Source: DATLYB01 sp964502525 (lineage in GTDB: Bacteria > Bacteroidota > Bacteroidia > Chitinophagales > CAIOSU01). From it: a DNA stretch of 41,594 nucleotides. The notes under the pieces are model-generated. The model made no database searches. It saw nothing but the letters and a program-made list of their open reading frames with translations, and had not been told where the DNA came from. Shown here in pieces: positions 31,475 through 39,208 of the stretch (its first letter is position 1; each line of letters starts with the position of its first letter). The DNA lies in the NCBI GenBank assembly GCA_964502525.1, contig CAZCXH010000024.1:1-41594 (forward strand), read 5' to 3'. The translations under genes and the position numbers were made by a program.

Positions 31475-32515
31475 ATGGAATCTGTTTGCATGGATAACTT
31501 TACCCTCCGAAAAAATTCTCATTTGGAACAATCCAACTTCGTTGATTATGTGAAGATATTCTGCCGGTCGGGCAATGGCGGACCGGGCAGCGTGCATTTT
31601 CACCGGGAGAAGTATGTGCCCAAAGGCGGACCTGACGGGGGCGATGGCGGCAAAGGAGGAAGCGTGATCGTGCGCGGCAACAAGCAGATGTGGACTCTCC
31701 TGCACCTGAAATACCGCAAGCACGTGCATTGCGACAATGGCGGCAAGGGCATGGGCAGAAACATGACAGGCGCTGATGCTGACGACAAGGTACTTGAAGT
31801 GCCGCTTGGAACCGTGGCTAAAAATGCGGAAACCGATGAAAAACTGTTTGAGATAACCGAAGACGGACAGGAGGAAGCGCTGATGAAAGGCGGACGCGGT
31901 GGGCTGGGCAACTTCCATTTCAAATCATCCACCAACCAGGCGCCCACCCATGCGCAGCCGGGTGAGCCGGGAGAAGAAGGATGGCGCATACTTGAGCTGA
32001 AAATTCTGGCAGACGTGGGACTGGTGGGCTTTCCAAACGCAGGCAAGTCAACGCTGCTCTCCGTGCTCTCTGCCGCCAAGCCCAAGATTGCCGACTATCC
32101 TTTCACCACGCTGGTGCCGCAGGTGGGCATCGTGAGCTACCGCGACCACCGCTCGTTCGTGATGGCTGACATTCCCGGCATCATCGAGGGGGCGCACCTC
32201 GGCAAAGGCCTCGGGCACCGTTTCCTGCGCCACATCGAACGCAACTCTATCTTGCTGTTCATGGTTCCGGCTGATAGCCCTGATATACAGGCTGAGTTTG
32301 GCGTTCTGCTGAACGAGTTGGAGCAATACAACCCGGAACTGCTCTACAAGAAACGCATCCTTGCCATCAGTAAAAGCGATTTGCTGGATGATGAATTGCA
32401 AAAATTATTGAAAAAAGAACTCCCAAAAAAAGTGGAACACATATTCATCTCTTCCATTACGGGCAAGGGATTGGATAAATTGAAGGATATGCTGTGGAAG
32501 GCGCTGAATGAATGA
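31475..32515 (+). CDS. obgE: GTPase Obg/CgtA
   Basis: ObgE is an essential GTPase of 50S assembly and stress control. The Gly-rich Obg fold is clear (FCRSGNGGPGSVHFHREKYV, PKGGPDGGDGGKGGSV, GRGGLGNFHFKSSTNQAPTH). The G domain has GFPNAGKSTLLSVLS (G1), DYPFTTLVP (G2), DIPGIIEGA (G3), SKSDL (G4) and SSITGKGLDKL (G5). No OCT domain, as usual in this phylum. The first about 19 residues (MESVCMDNFTLRKNSHLEQ) precede the usual start SNFVDYVKIF and stem partly from an inverted repeat split by the MITE. A second ATG is at 31490. The true start is uncertain. Confidence 0.96.
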   Translation: MESVCMDNFTLRKNSHLEQSNFVDYVKIFCRSGNGGPGSVHFHREKYVPKGGPDGGDGGKGGSVIVRGNKQMWTLLHLKYRKHVHCDNGGKGMGRNMTGADADDKVLEVPLGTVAKNAETDEKLFEITEDGQEEALMKGGRGGLGNFHFKSSTNQAPTHAQPGEPGEEGWRILELKILADVGLVGFPNAGKSTLLSVLSAAKPKIADYPFTTLVPQVGIVSYRDHRSFVMADIPGIIEGAHLGKGLGHRFLRHIERNSILLFMVPADSPDIQAEFGVLLNELEQYNPELLYKKRILAISKSDLLDDELQKLLKKELPKKVEHIFISSITGKGLDKLKDMLWKALNE

Positions 32516-32537
32516 AGAAGTATACCGAAACAACTCA

Positions 32538-32624
32538 GGTTTTCGAACAATTGAAGTGTAGAATGTCCGGTATTAACCAAGAGTACGTCTCTTTCCTTCG
32601 GAAATTCGACTACTCTTGGTATAT
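32538..32624. repeat. Dispersed hairpin repeat, copy 2
   Basis: Matches 1-87, with the same ACCAAGAGTA/TACTCTTGGT inverted repeat. It lies between obgE and rplI, which converge. Confidence 0.7.
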
Positions 32625-32629
32625 AATCT

Positions 32630-32702
32630 GCGAATGACGAATAGCGGGCGAGCATGTGGCAGAATTTTCAGAACTGCCCTAATGACCAATGACGAATGCT
32701 GA
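32630..32702. repeat. Period-7 words and a solo MITE end between obgE and rplI
   Basis: GCGAATG and ACGAATA are at 32630-32643; ATGACCA, ATGACGA, ATGCTGA are at 32682-32702. Between them, AGAATTTTCAGAACTGCCCTAA (about 32661-32682) equals one end of the GGGCAGTTC MITE-like family, without the rest of the element. Confidence 0.6.
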
Positions 32703-32715
32703 TGGGTAAAGCCAA

Positions 32716-33165
32716 TTATTCCGCTACCACCTCGAAGTCAATTTCCACCTTCACATCCCTGTGGAGTTCGACCATTGCTTTATAGTTGCCGAGCATTTTG
32801 ATGTCTTCCTCCAGGATGGTGATTTTCTTGCGGTCAACGTTCACGCTGAACGTCTTCTTGATAGCATCGGCCAACTGAAGCGTGGTAACGCTGCCGAATA
32901 TTTTGCCTGATGTGCCTGTTTTTGCGCCCACCTTGACCACGGTTTTTTTCAGCTTGTCAACGATATCCTGCAACTGGCTCATCAGCTTTTCTTCCCTGCG
33001 TTGCTGCTGCTTTTGCTTCTCGATGGCCAAAGCCCTCGCGCCCCCGCTGGCGGTCTGCGCCAGCCCGCGCGGAATCAGGTAATTGCGGGCATACCCCGGT
33101 TTCACTTTTACTATCTGGTGCTGAGTTCCCAACTTATCAACATCTTGCAGTAATACGACTTCCAT
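32716..33165 (-). CDS. rplI: 50S ribosomal protein L9
   Basis: L9 binds 23S rRNA near the L1 stalk and helps keep the reading frame. The 149-residue protein shows MEVVLLQDVDKLGTQHQIVK, VKPGYARNYLIPRGLA and the C-terminal VGAKTGTSGKIFGSVTTLQLADA. It is the last gene of the rpsF-rpsR-rplI operon, 7 bp after rpsR. Confidence 0.98.
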   Translation of the reverse strand: MEVVLLQDVDKLGTQHQIVKVKPGYARNYLIPRGLAQTASGGARALAIEKQKQQQRREEKLMSQLQDIVDKLKKTVVKVGAKTGTSGKIFGSVTTLQLADAIKKTFSVNVDRKKITILEEDIKMLGNYKAMVELHRDVKVEIDFEVVAE

Positions 33166-33172
33166 GTCAGAA

Positions 33173-33460
33173 TTATTTTAACAAGTCAGTAACATAGGGC
33201 AATAACGCCAGGTGGCGCGCGCGCTTGATGGCTACCGCGACTTTACGCTGGTATTTAAGAGAATTTCCCGATAGCCTGCGCGGGAGTATTTTTCCCTGCT
33301 CGTTCAGGAATTTCAGCAAGAAATCAGGGTCTTTGTAATCAATGTATTTGATTCCCGATTTTTTAAAACGGCAATACTTCTTCTTTCTCATCCCCAGGTT
33401 GGGAGAGGTGAGGAATTTGATGTCTTTGCCTGACTGCTGCCGGGTTGAGGTCTTATTCAT
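33173..33460 (-). CDS. rpsR: 30S ribosomal protein S18
   Basis: S18 pairs with S6 on the 30S platform. The 95-residue product has MRKKKYCRFKKSGIKYIDYK, FLNEQGKILPRRLSGN and KYQRKVAVAIKRARHLALLP. Its ATG overlaps the rpsF stop by 4 bp. The short N-terminal part before MRKKK (23 residues) is slightly long. Confidence 0.98.
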   Translation of the reverse strand: MNKTSTRQQSGKDIKFLTSPNLGMRKKKYCRFKKSGIKYIDYKDPDFLLKFLNEQGKILPRRLSGNSLKYQRKVAVAIKRARHLALLPYVTDLLK

Positions 33461-33879
33461 AATTTCTGTTCTTCTGCTATTTCAGGCTGCTCGGCTTTTT
33501 CCGGTTGCTTTTCGGCTTGCCCGGCAGCGGCAACCTTATCCCTGCCGATGAGCCCTTTTCTCTTGCGGTCATTGTAATCAATCGCATATTTGTCAAGCTT
33601 TACTGATAGGAAACGCAAGACGCTTTCATCGCGCTTCAGGTTCAGCTCGAGGTTGGCGATAACCTCTGTGGGAGCCTGGTATTCCACCGTAAAGTAATAG
33701 CCTGTATTCTTGTTCCTGATGGGGTAAGCGAGGTTTTTCAAGCCCCACGCATCTTCATGGACCACCTTGGCCCCGTTGGACTTAAGGAACTTGGCGTAAC
33801 CCTTGGCCACCTTGCCCGCCTCCGAGTCTGACTTTTCGGGCGTCAGGATAATCGTGGTTTCATATTGTGCAGTGTTCAT
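33457..33879 (-). CDS. rpsF: 30S ribosomal protein S6
   Basis: S6 forms a heterodimer with S18. YETTIILTPEKSD, GLKNLAYPIRNKNTGYYFTVEYQAP and LNLKRDESVLRFLSVKLDKYA are diagnostic. At 140 residues it has about 25 extra C-terminal residues rich in Glu, Lys and Ala. First gene of the operon, with a probable -7 box at 33914-33921. Confidence 0.97.
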   Translation of the reverse strand: MNTAQYETTIILTPEKSDSEAGKVAKGYAKFLKSNGAKVVHEDAWGLKNLAYPIRNKNTGYYFTVEYQAPTEVIANLELNLKRDESVLRFLSVKLDKYAIDYNDRKRKGLIGRDKVAAAGQAEKQPEKAEQPEIAEEQKL

Positions 33880-33913
33880 AGCCTGCTAAAAGCCCCGTTT
33901 TTAAAAGGGTGTG

Positions 33914-33921
33914 CAAAAATA
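33914..33921 (-). promoter_or_regulatory. Probable -7 box of the rpsF operon
   Basis: On the minus strand TATTTTTG matches TAnnTTTG, 34 nt before the rpsF ATG. No clear -33 element was found. Confidence 0.5.
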
Positions 33922-33980
33922 GAAAAATTATCCGAAGGAGGAAAGAAAAGGAGAGAAATTGATTTCAGTACGTTTATCCA

Positions 33981-33988
33981 TACCTTTG
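33981..33988 (+). promoter_or_regulatory. Promoter of the glycan operon
   Basis: TACCTTTG (TAnnTTTG) is preceded at 19-bp spacing by TTG (33959-33961), the spacing of Bacteroidota primary-sigma promoters. The ATG of the first gene follows 6 nt after the box, so the transcript should be leaderless or nearly so. The same box and spacing to ATG are seen before scpA. Confidence 0.65.
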
Positions 33989-33994
33989 GGGCGC

Positions 33995-35311
33995 ATGCGA
34001 AAACACCTGTACGGGGCAGTTTCCATCTATTCTGTCTTTTTCTGGCTGTGGCGAATTCCTTTCGTTATCTGGCTTCCTCTCCCGGAATTCGGTCCTGACA
34101 CCTTCGATTACTATTTCATAGTAGAAGCTTTTCGGGACTCTTCCACAGTATCCTATTCCATTGATTTACCTATGGGATACCCTACATTCGTTTATCTCAT
34201 CGGGTTGGTCAGCCACAAGGTTATTTGCATCATCTGGCTTCAATTTTTCCTGAAATATTTTGCAGGGGTATTTTTAATATGTGTCTGCTGGAAATATTAC
34301 CGTTGGATGGCCGTGCTTGCAGCAATTGCATTAGGCATTTACGTTACTGACAGTTGGTCGCTGCGGTATGATACTTCTTTGCTTACCGAATCACTATACG
34401 GTTCATTTCTGATCATCACCATCGCATTTCTTATCCGCAGCGTTGAAACCCCGTCAGTCAGCTCTCTGGTAATGCTTTCGACAAGCATGTTCCTGGTAGC
34501 GTTCACGAGATCGAACGGTTTTTTCATTTATTTTATCATCCCGGTGATGCTCTTGATATTATTGACTTCAGGACAGCGAATACTGAAATATTCCGCTTTG
34601 ATCTTGCCTGCGCTTCTGCTTCATTTATTGGTATTTGGTTTCAGATTTCGCCAGACAACGCTGACACCAACAGAGGATAGGGTGAATGCCGTCATCAGCC
34701 GTGAATTTGGAGATTTGAAGGCATCTTCATATAAATCATATTTTTCCCGCAAACTATCCCTTGCATCGGAATACCTGGCAATGCCCGATTTTCCCAGCTA
34801 CTATTTCAGCCTGCTCCCTGAACGGTATCGCCAGCTTTATGAACTGGATAACATCCATAACCCCGATTTCAAAATGTTTGATTGGACCACTCCAATCCCT
34901 GACGATTTCAGGAGATCGGTTTACAGCGAATATTACAATGAACCGTCTTTATTAAGCAAAAACCGGAGAATGATGGATGTTTCATTCTCCCGCTCTCACC
35001 CGTGGTTCATGGCAATTCATCTGACTTATAAAATCCATAACTTCATTTTCAGAAATCCTATTTGGTATATTCTTGGGATGGCGCTTTTAATAACAGGGCT
35101 GTGGATTTATTTCAGGAGTGGTTTTATAAATAAAGGAGCAGCGCTTCTCTTCCTGTTGCTAGCCGTGCACTATGTCAGTTTAGCGGTAGTAGTCATCGGG
35201 CATTCAGCGATGCAACCCCGCTATTCGCATGTTACGGAATTTCTCCTGTATTTAGCGCCCGTTTTCTTCCTGATGATTATCTTGCCACCCCGCAGTGAAA
35301 CAAAAAACTGA
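33995..35311 (+). CDS. Polytopic membrane protein, probable GT-C type glycosyltransferase
   Basis: The protein of 438 residues has roughly ten membrane segments, the first near residues 8-25. Early GPDTFDYYFIVEAF (about 33-46), with an Asp in the first external loop, resembles the GT-C fold of polyprenyl-phosphate-sugar-dependent transferases (GT39/GT83-like). It would transfer a lipid-linked sugar to a glycan in the periplasm. No close family signature beyond this is recognised. The ATG at 33995 is chosen over the upstream frame start at 33959 because a promoter box lies between them. It overlaps the next gene by 1 nt. Confidence 0.7.
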   Translation: MRKHLYGAVSIYSVFFWLWRIPFVIWLPLPEFGPDTFDYYFIVEAFRDSSTVSYSIDLPMGYPTFVYLIGLVSHKVICIIWLQFFLKYFAGVFLICVCWKYYRWMAVLAAIALGIYVTDSWSLRYDTSLLTESLYGSFLIITIAFLIRSVETPSVSSLVMLSTSMFLVAFTRSNGFFIYFIIPVMLLILLTSGQRILKYSALILPALLLHLLVFGFRFRQTTLTPTEDRVNAVISREFGDLKASSYKSYFSRKLSLASEYLAMPDFPSYYFSLLPERYRQLYELDNIHNPDFKMFDWTTPIPDDFRRSVYSEYYNEPSLLSKNRRMMDVSFSRSHPWFMAIHLTYKIHNFIFRNPIWYILGMALLITGLWIYFRSGFINKGAALLFLLLAVHYVSLAVVVIGHSAMQPRYSHVTEFLLYLAPVFFLMIILPPRSETKN

Positions 35312-36411
35312 TGCTCAGCAATAAAACCATCGCGGTAGTAGTGCCGGCTTACAACGAGGAGACACAAATTGGGATGGTCATTGACTCAATGCCAACCTTT
35401 GTTGACCGCATCATCATTGTTAACGATTGCAGTTGGGACGGCACCGCTAAAGAGGTAATGCAGCGTATAGACGCAGACTCGAACGAAAAAAGAGAAATTG
35501 CGAATAAACTGCAGCAGGAGTTGAAAGGCACCCACTACAACAGGGCAGAACGGGTGCTTCAACAAATCAATAAGGAGGAAGTAAAACTGTTCACTCCTTC
35601 AGAAGTCGCTAACAAGAATCCTGAGACCGATAGGATCATCCTTATAAATCATCTAAAAAATGGGGGAGTGGGCGCTGCGGTGGCAACAGGGTATAAGTGG
35701 AGCAAAGACTATGACATAGACTGCATTGCTAAAATTGACGGTGACGGACAGATGGATCCCGCAGAGTTGGAGCACATCTGTCGTCCCATCGTTGAGGGTG
35801 GCATTGACTATGTTAAAGGGAATCGCCTCATCCACCGCAGCGCCTGGCTGGTAATACCCAAAATCCGCTATTTCGGGAATTCTATTCTTTCGATTTTCAC
35901 AAAGATTGCTTCTGGTTATTGGCATGTTTCGGATACACAGACCGCTTTTACAGCCATTTCAAAGAAAGCGCTTAAAGGAATCAGGATTCATGCCATACAC
36001 CCATCATACGGCTATCCGAACGACATGCTGGTGAAGCTGAACATTTCCATGTGCACCATTAAAGAAGTGGAGATAAAACCCGTTTATGATGTGGGTGAGA
36101 AATCGAAAATGCGGATATTCAAAGTAATTCCCAACATAGCCTGGCTTCTTTTTAAATCCTTTTTCAAACGACTCTGGATAAAATATCTTTTCAGAGATTT
36201 CCATCCCTTGTTTTTGCTTTACAACTTTTCACTTATCCTCCTGATTGCCTGGATACCTTATCTCTTGAAAGTTTCAAATGCAATTTTATCAGGGTTGAAT
36301 ATGTCGTTTGAAAGTCTGTTTGCATTCACGTTTCTGGGAATCAGCGCGTTCCAGTCTCTCTTATTCGCCATGTGGATGGATATTCAGGATAATGAAAGGC
36401 TTTATAAATGA
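35311..36411 (+). CDS. Family 2 glycosyltransferase, dolichol-phosphate-mannose-synthase-like
   Basis: The GT-A domain shows VVVPAYNEETQIGMVIDSMP (about residues 9-28), IIIVNDCSWDGTAKEV (about 33-48), NGGVGAAVATGYKW, and the DGDGQMDP metal/nucleotide site (about 143-150). Two C-terminal membrane segments are seen (about residues 298-315 and 335-355), as in GtrB/DPM1-like enzymes that load a sugar onto undecaprenyl phosphate. Between the ND motif and NGGVGAA there are about 50 extra residues (about 52-104: charged, helical, with LQQELKGTHYNRAERVLQQI), which most relatives lack. First base of the ATG is the last base of the upstream stop codon. Confidence 0.88.
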   Translation: MLSNKTIAVVVPAYNEETQIGMVIDSMPTFVDRIIIVNDCSWDGTAKEVMQRIDADSNEKREIANKLQQELKGTHYNRAERVLQQINKEEVKLFTPSEVANKNPETDRIILINHLKNGGVGAAVATGYKWSKDYDIDCIAKIDGDGQMDPAELEHICRPIVEGGIDYVKGNRLIHRSAWLVIPKIRYFGNSILSIFTKIASGYWHVSDTQTAFTAISKKALKGIRIHAIHPSYGYPNDMLVKLNISMCTIKEVEIKPVYDVGEKSKMRIFKVIPNIAWLLFKSFFKRLWIKYLFRDFHPLFLLYNFSLILLIAWIPYLLKVSNAILSGLNMSFESLFAFTFLGISAFQSLLFAMWMDIQDNERLYK

Positions 36412-36434
36412 AAGAAGGAATTACAAACTGAAAT

Positions 36435-37532
36435 ATGCATAGATGGATTAAAAATATAATTGCGTTATCCTTTGGAATTATAGCTTCCCTTGTTATTCTT
36501 GAATGTTTTTTACGGATTTTTCACCCCTTTCCATTTCGGGTTCGGGGGAATCAGATAAATCTTCCTGCAAATGAGAAGTACGTGATCAGCAATACTTCCA
36601 TCCCGGTTTTGGAAAAACGCATTATACATTCCAAAAACAAGCTTGGTTTTCGGGGAGATGATTTCCCTTCGAACGTATCAGAGTACTATACTATTTTTTG
36701 CATCGGAGGCAGCACTACTGAATGTTATTACTTGTCCGATGGCACAGACTGGCCAAATATTCTGGGCACACGCTTAAAGAAAGTTTATAGGAACGTGTGG
36801 TTAAATAATGCCGGACTAGACGGACATTCCACGTTCGGGCATAAAATACTTCTTCAGCATCATATCGTTAAACTTAAACCCAATATGGTGATTTTTTTAG
36901 TAGGTATCAACGATATAGGGAGGGAGGATCTTGGCAAGTATGACGTGCCAAATGCTCCCTCTGATTTGAACTGGAAAGGGAAAATATTAGAAAACTTGGA
37001 AATTGTATTTTTGATTCAAAATTTGCATAGGGTGAAAAAGGCGTATGACCAGGTTCTCGGTGGGCATGAATACGTTGATGTGAAACTGCTTGATTCGCTT
37101 CATTTGCCTGAAACATATATCGATTCTGTTGTGATGTACCATTTTGGGAAATATGCCCCTTCCTACAAGGTCAGAATAAAGGAACTTATCTCCATTTGCC
37201 TTGTAAATGGCATCACGCCTGTTTTTTGTACCCAGCCGATACTTTGGGGAGGAGGCGTGAAAACTGCCTCAGGCATTAGTCTAGATTATGCTAAAACAGG
37301 TAATTACAGCAATGGGGAGTTGATTTGGAAAATTTGCAGAGTATATAACAATGTCTTGCGAGAAACCTGCGCGGAGCAAAATATCATACTAATTGATCTT
37401 GAGAAAAAGATGTCAAAAGACCCGGGCTATTATTATGACGGTCGCCACTTCACCCTATCAGGTTCTGAAAAGGTAGCTGAAATAATCTATGATGACTTGA
37501 TTCTTCATGCGGAGGTATTCAACCCATCCTGA
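36435..37532 (+). CDS. SGNH/GDSL-family hydrolase, membrane anchored
   Basis: A single N-terminal membrane helix (IIALSFGIIASLVILECFL, about residues 8-26) anchors a periplasmic SGNH domain. Its blocks are visible: the nucleophile region CIGGSTTEC (about 93-101), the Gly block NNAGLDGHSTFGH, the Asn block VGINDIG (about 155-161) and the catalytic pair DGRHFTLSG near the C-terminus. Such proteins add or remove acetyl or other acyl groups on glycans. Its place in the operon, 23 bp after the GT2 gene, fits tailoring of the polymer made here. Confidence 0.87.
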   Translation: MHRWIKNIIALSFGIIASLVILECFLRIFHPFPFRVRGNQINLPANEKYVISNTSIPVLEKRIIHSKNKLGFRGDDFPSNVSEYYTIFCIGGSTTECYYLSDGTDWPNILGTRLKKVYRNVWLNNAGLDGHSTFGHKILLQHHIVKLKPNMVIFLVGINDIGREDLGKYDVPNAPSDLNWKGKILENLEIVFLIQNLHRVKKAYDQVLGGHEYVDVKLLDSLHLPETYIDSVVMYHFGKYAPSYKVRIKELISICLVNGITPVFCTQPILWGGGVKTASGISLDYAKTGNYSNGELIWKICRVYNNVLRETCAEQNIILIDLEKKMSKDPGYYYDGRHFTLSGSEKVAEIIYDDLILHAEVFNPS

Positions 37533-37580
37533 TAATGTGGACATGGTTATCTTATCTAACACACGAACTGGACATCCAAA

Positions 37581-39161
37581 ATGCGAGATGATTTTAAAAC
37601 TGGGAAACAGAAACTGATACTTGCCTCTCTGAGTTTTCTTAGCGCAACGGTTGTGTTGTTATCAACCTGGAGGTATGGAGCCGGAATAACCCAGGGAGAC
37701 TCTGTGGAGTATATAAGCGCAGCGAGAAATCTGGCGATGGGAAACGGATTGAAAACATATTCCGGAGATCCCCTTGCCAACTTTCCGCCATTATATTCTG
37801 TTTTATTAGCATCCATTGATTGCCTATTCGAAGTTGATCCTGCAGCTTCCGCAGGTTATGCAAACGCCTTCCTATTTGGATTGATAGTATATCTATCCGG
37901 CTTGCTATTTTTCAAGCACCTTCATCCGAATTCTGTCATACCATGGTTCGGTGCATTAATGGTCGCAATTTCATATCCGCTTATTGGTGTTGCCGTAAAT
38001 GTATTATCAGAGCCGCTTTTTATTTTTTTTACACTTATCTTCCTCATTTACATCGAAAGGTATATAACCAGGAAAGATTATTTATCATTAATAATATTTT
38101 CTATATCAGCAGCGTTGGCTTGCCTCACCAGGTACATAGGAATTACATTGATCCTAACCGGAGCGCTGGTTATCCTGATAGTTCGCCTGAATCGGATTAA
38201 AGCCTGTCTGACATCCTTACTTCCTTTTTTATTAATAAGCTGCCTCCCCATCGGGTTATGGATAACCCGCAATTATTTTTCCGCAGGAAATTTGTTCGGA
38301 TCTCACAGGCCGCCTCCTGATGTTTCTCAGGCGGCATCATGGATACCCTTCTATCTTCAAAGCTGGTACTTTCCTTCAGGAATTTCACTAAGCGGGAATC
38401 GTTTGGTATCGAAACTGTTATTACTGGCTGCAATTTTATCTTTGCTTTACATTACGTATAGGAGGGGTTGGAAAAAACTTAATTGGCAAGAAACAATTTC
38501 AAAGGTTTCATCATTGTTTCCGATGATTTTATTTATGGCCATTTTTGCCAGCTTCCTTGTAATTACCTCCCCTTACGTTGCCTATGACAGGGACAACCGA
38601 TTGTTAACTCCAATATTTATTCCTTTAAACCTCCTTTTGCTGGCTTTAGCTGCAGCAATAATTGACTACCTTAAAACAAAGATTGCATCACGATATATCA
38701 ATGTGGTTGTTATGTGTGGCATGTGCATCTGGCTGGCGTATCCGGTAAGCAGCGTTATTTCGCATATTGTAATACCCGGGATGAAGGATGGGGTTTACGG
38801 TTATAACTTTAAATACTGGTCTGAAAGGAGCATTATCAAATACCTTCAGGGGAATCCTTTTAAAGGCAGTATGGTTTACACGAACGCGCCAGATGCCGTT
38901 TACATACTGTCTGATTCAAATATGAAGTTCAGCCCGAGGACGCTGATGACCGCTCCAATGGACAGGCTTGCGGATATTGCCAAGTTAAAAGGCAAGTGGC
39001 CTGAAAAAGCTTCTTACTTGGTCTGGTTTGACCGGGTACCGCGCAGTTATCTTTTTACACCGGAGGAAATTGCAAGCGTTTGCAGTATGCAGCTTGTTCA
39101 ACGATTTGATAATTCCGAAGGACCTCAATATTCCGATGCGGTTTACCTGCTGGGAGAATAG
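37581..39161 (+). CDS. Polytopic glycosyltransferase, GT39/ArnT-like
   Basis: The 526-residue protein has about eleven membrane segments. The first periplasmic loop contains GDSVEYISAARNLAMGNGL (about residues 38-56), the Asp/Glu-bearing motif of GT-C enzymes. FPPLYSVLLASIDCLF follows. This is the layout of ArnT/PMT-like transferases using polyprenyl-phosphate sugars made by enzymes like the GT2 encoded two genes upstream. AT-rich codon use is stronger here than in the ribosomal genes. Confidence 0.82.
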   Translation: MRDDFKTGKQKLILASLSFLSATVVLLSTWRYGAGITQGDSVEYISAARNLAMGNGLKTYSGDPLANFPPLYSVLLASIDCLFEVDPAASAGYANAFLFGLIVYLSGLLFFKHLHPNSVIPWFGALMVAISYPLIGVAVNVLSEPLFIFFTLIFLIYIERYITRKDYLSLIIFSISAALACLTRYIGITLILTGALVILIVRLNRIKACLTSLLPFLLISCLPIGLWITRNYFSAGNLFGSHRPPPDVSQAASWIPFYLQSWYFPSGISLSGNRLVSKLLLLAAILSLLYITYRRGWKKLNWQETISKVSSLFPMILFMAIFASFLVITSPYVAYDRDNRLLTPIFIPLNLLLLALAAAIIDYLKTKIASRYINVVVMCGMCIWLAYPVSSVISHIVIPGMKDGVYGYNFKYWSERSIIKYLQGNPFKGSMVYTNAPDAVYILSDSNMKFSPRTLMTAPMDRLADIAKLKGKWPEKASYLVWFDRVPRSYLFTPEEIASVCSMQLVQRFDNSEGPQYSDAVYLLGE

Positions 39162-39208
39162 GGTTTAAAAATCCACATGCCTAATTTCGGAGGTTCGTCT
39201 TGATCATA

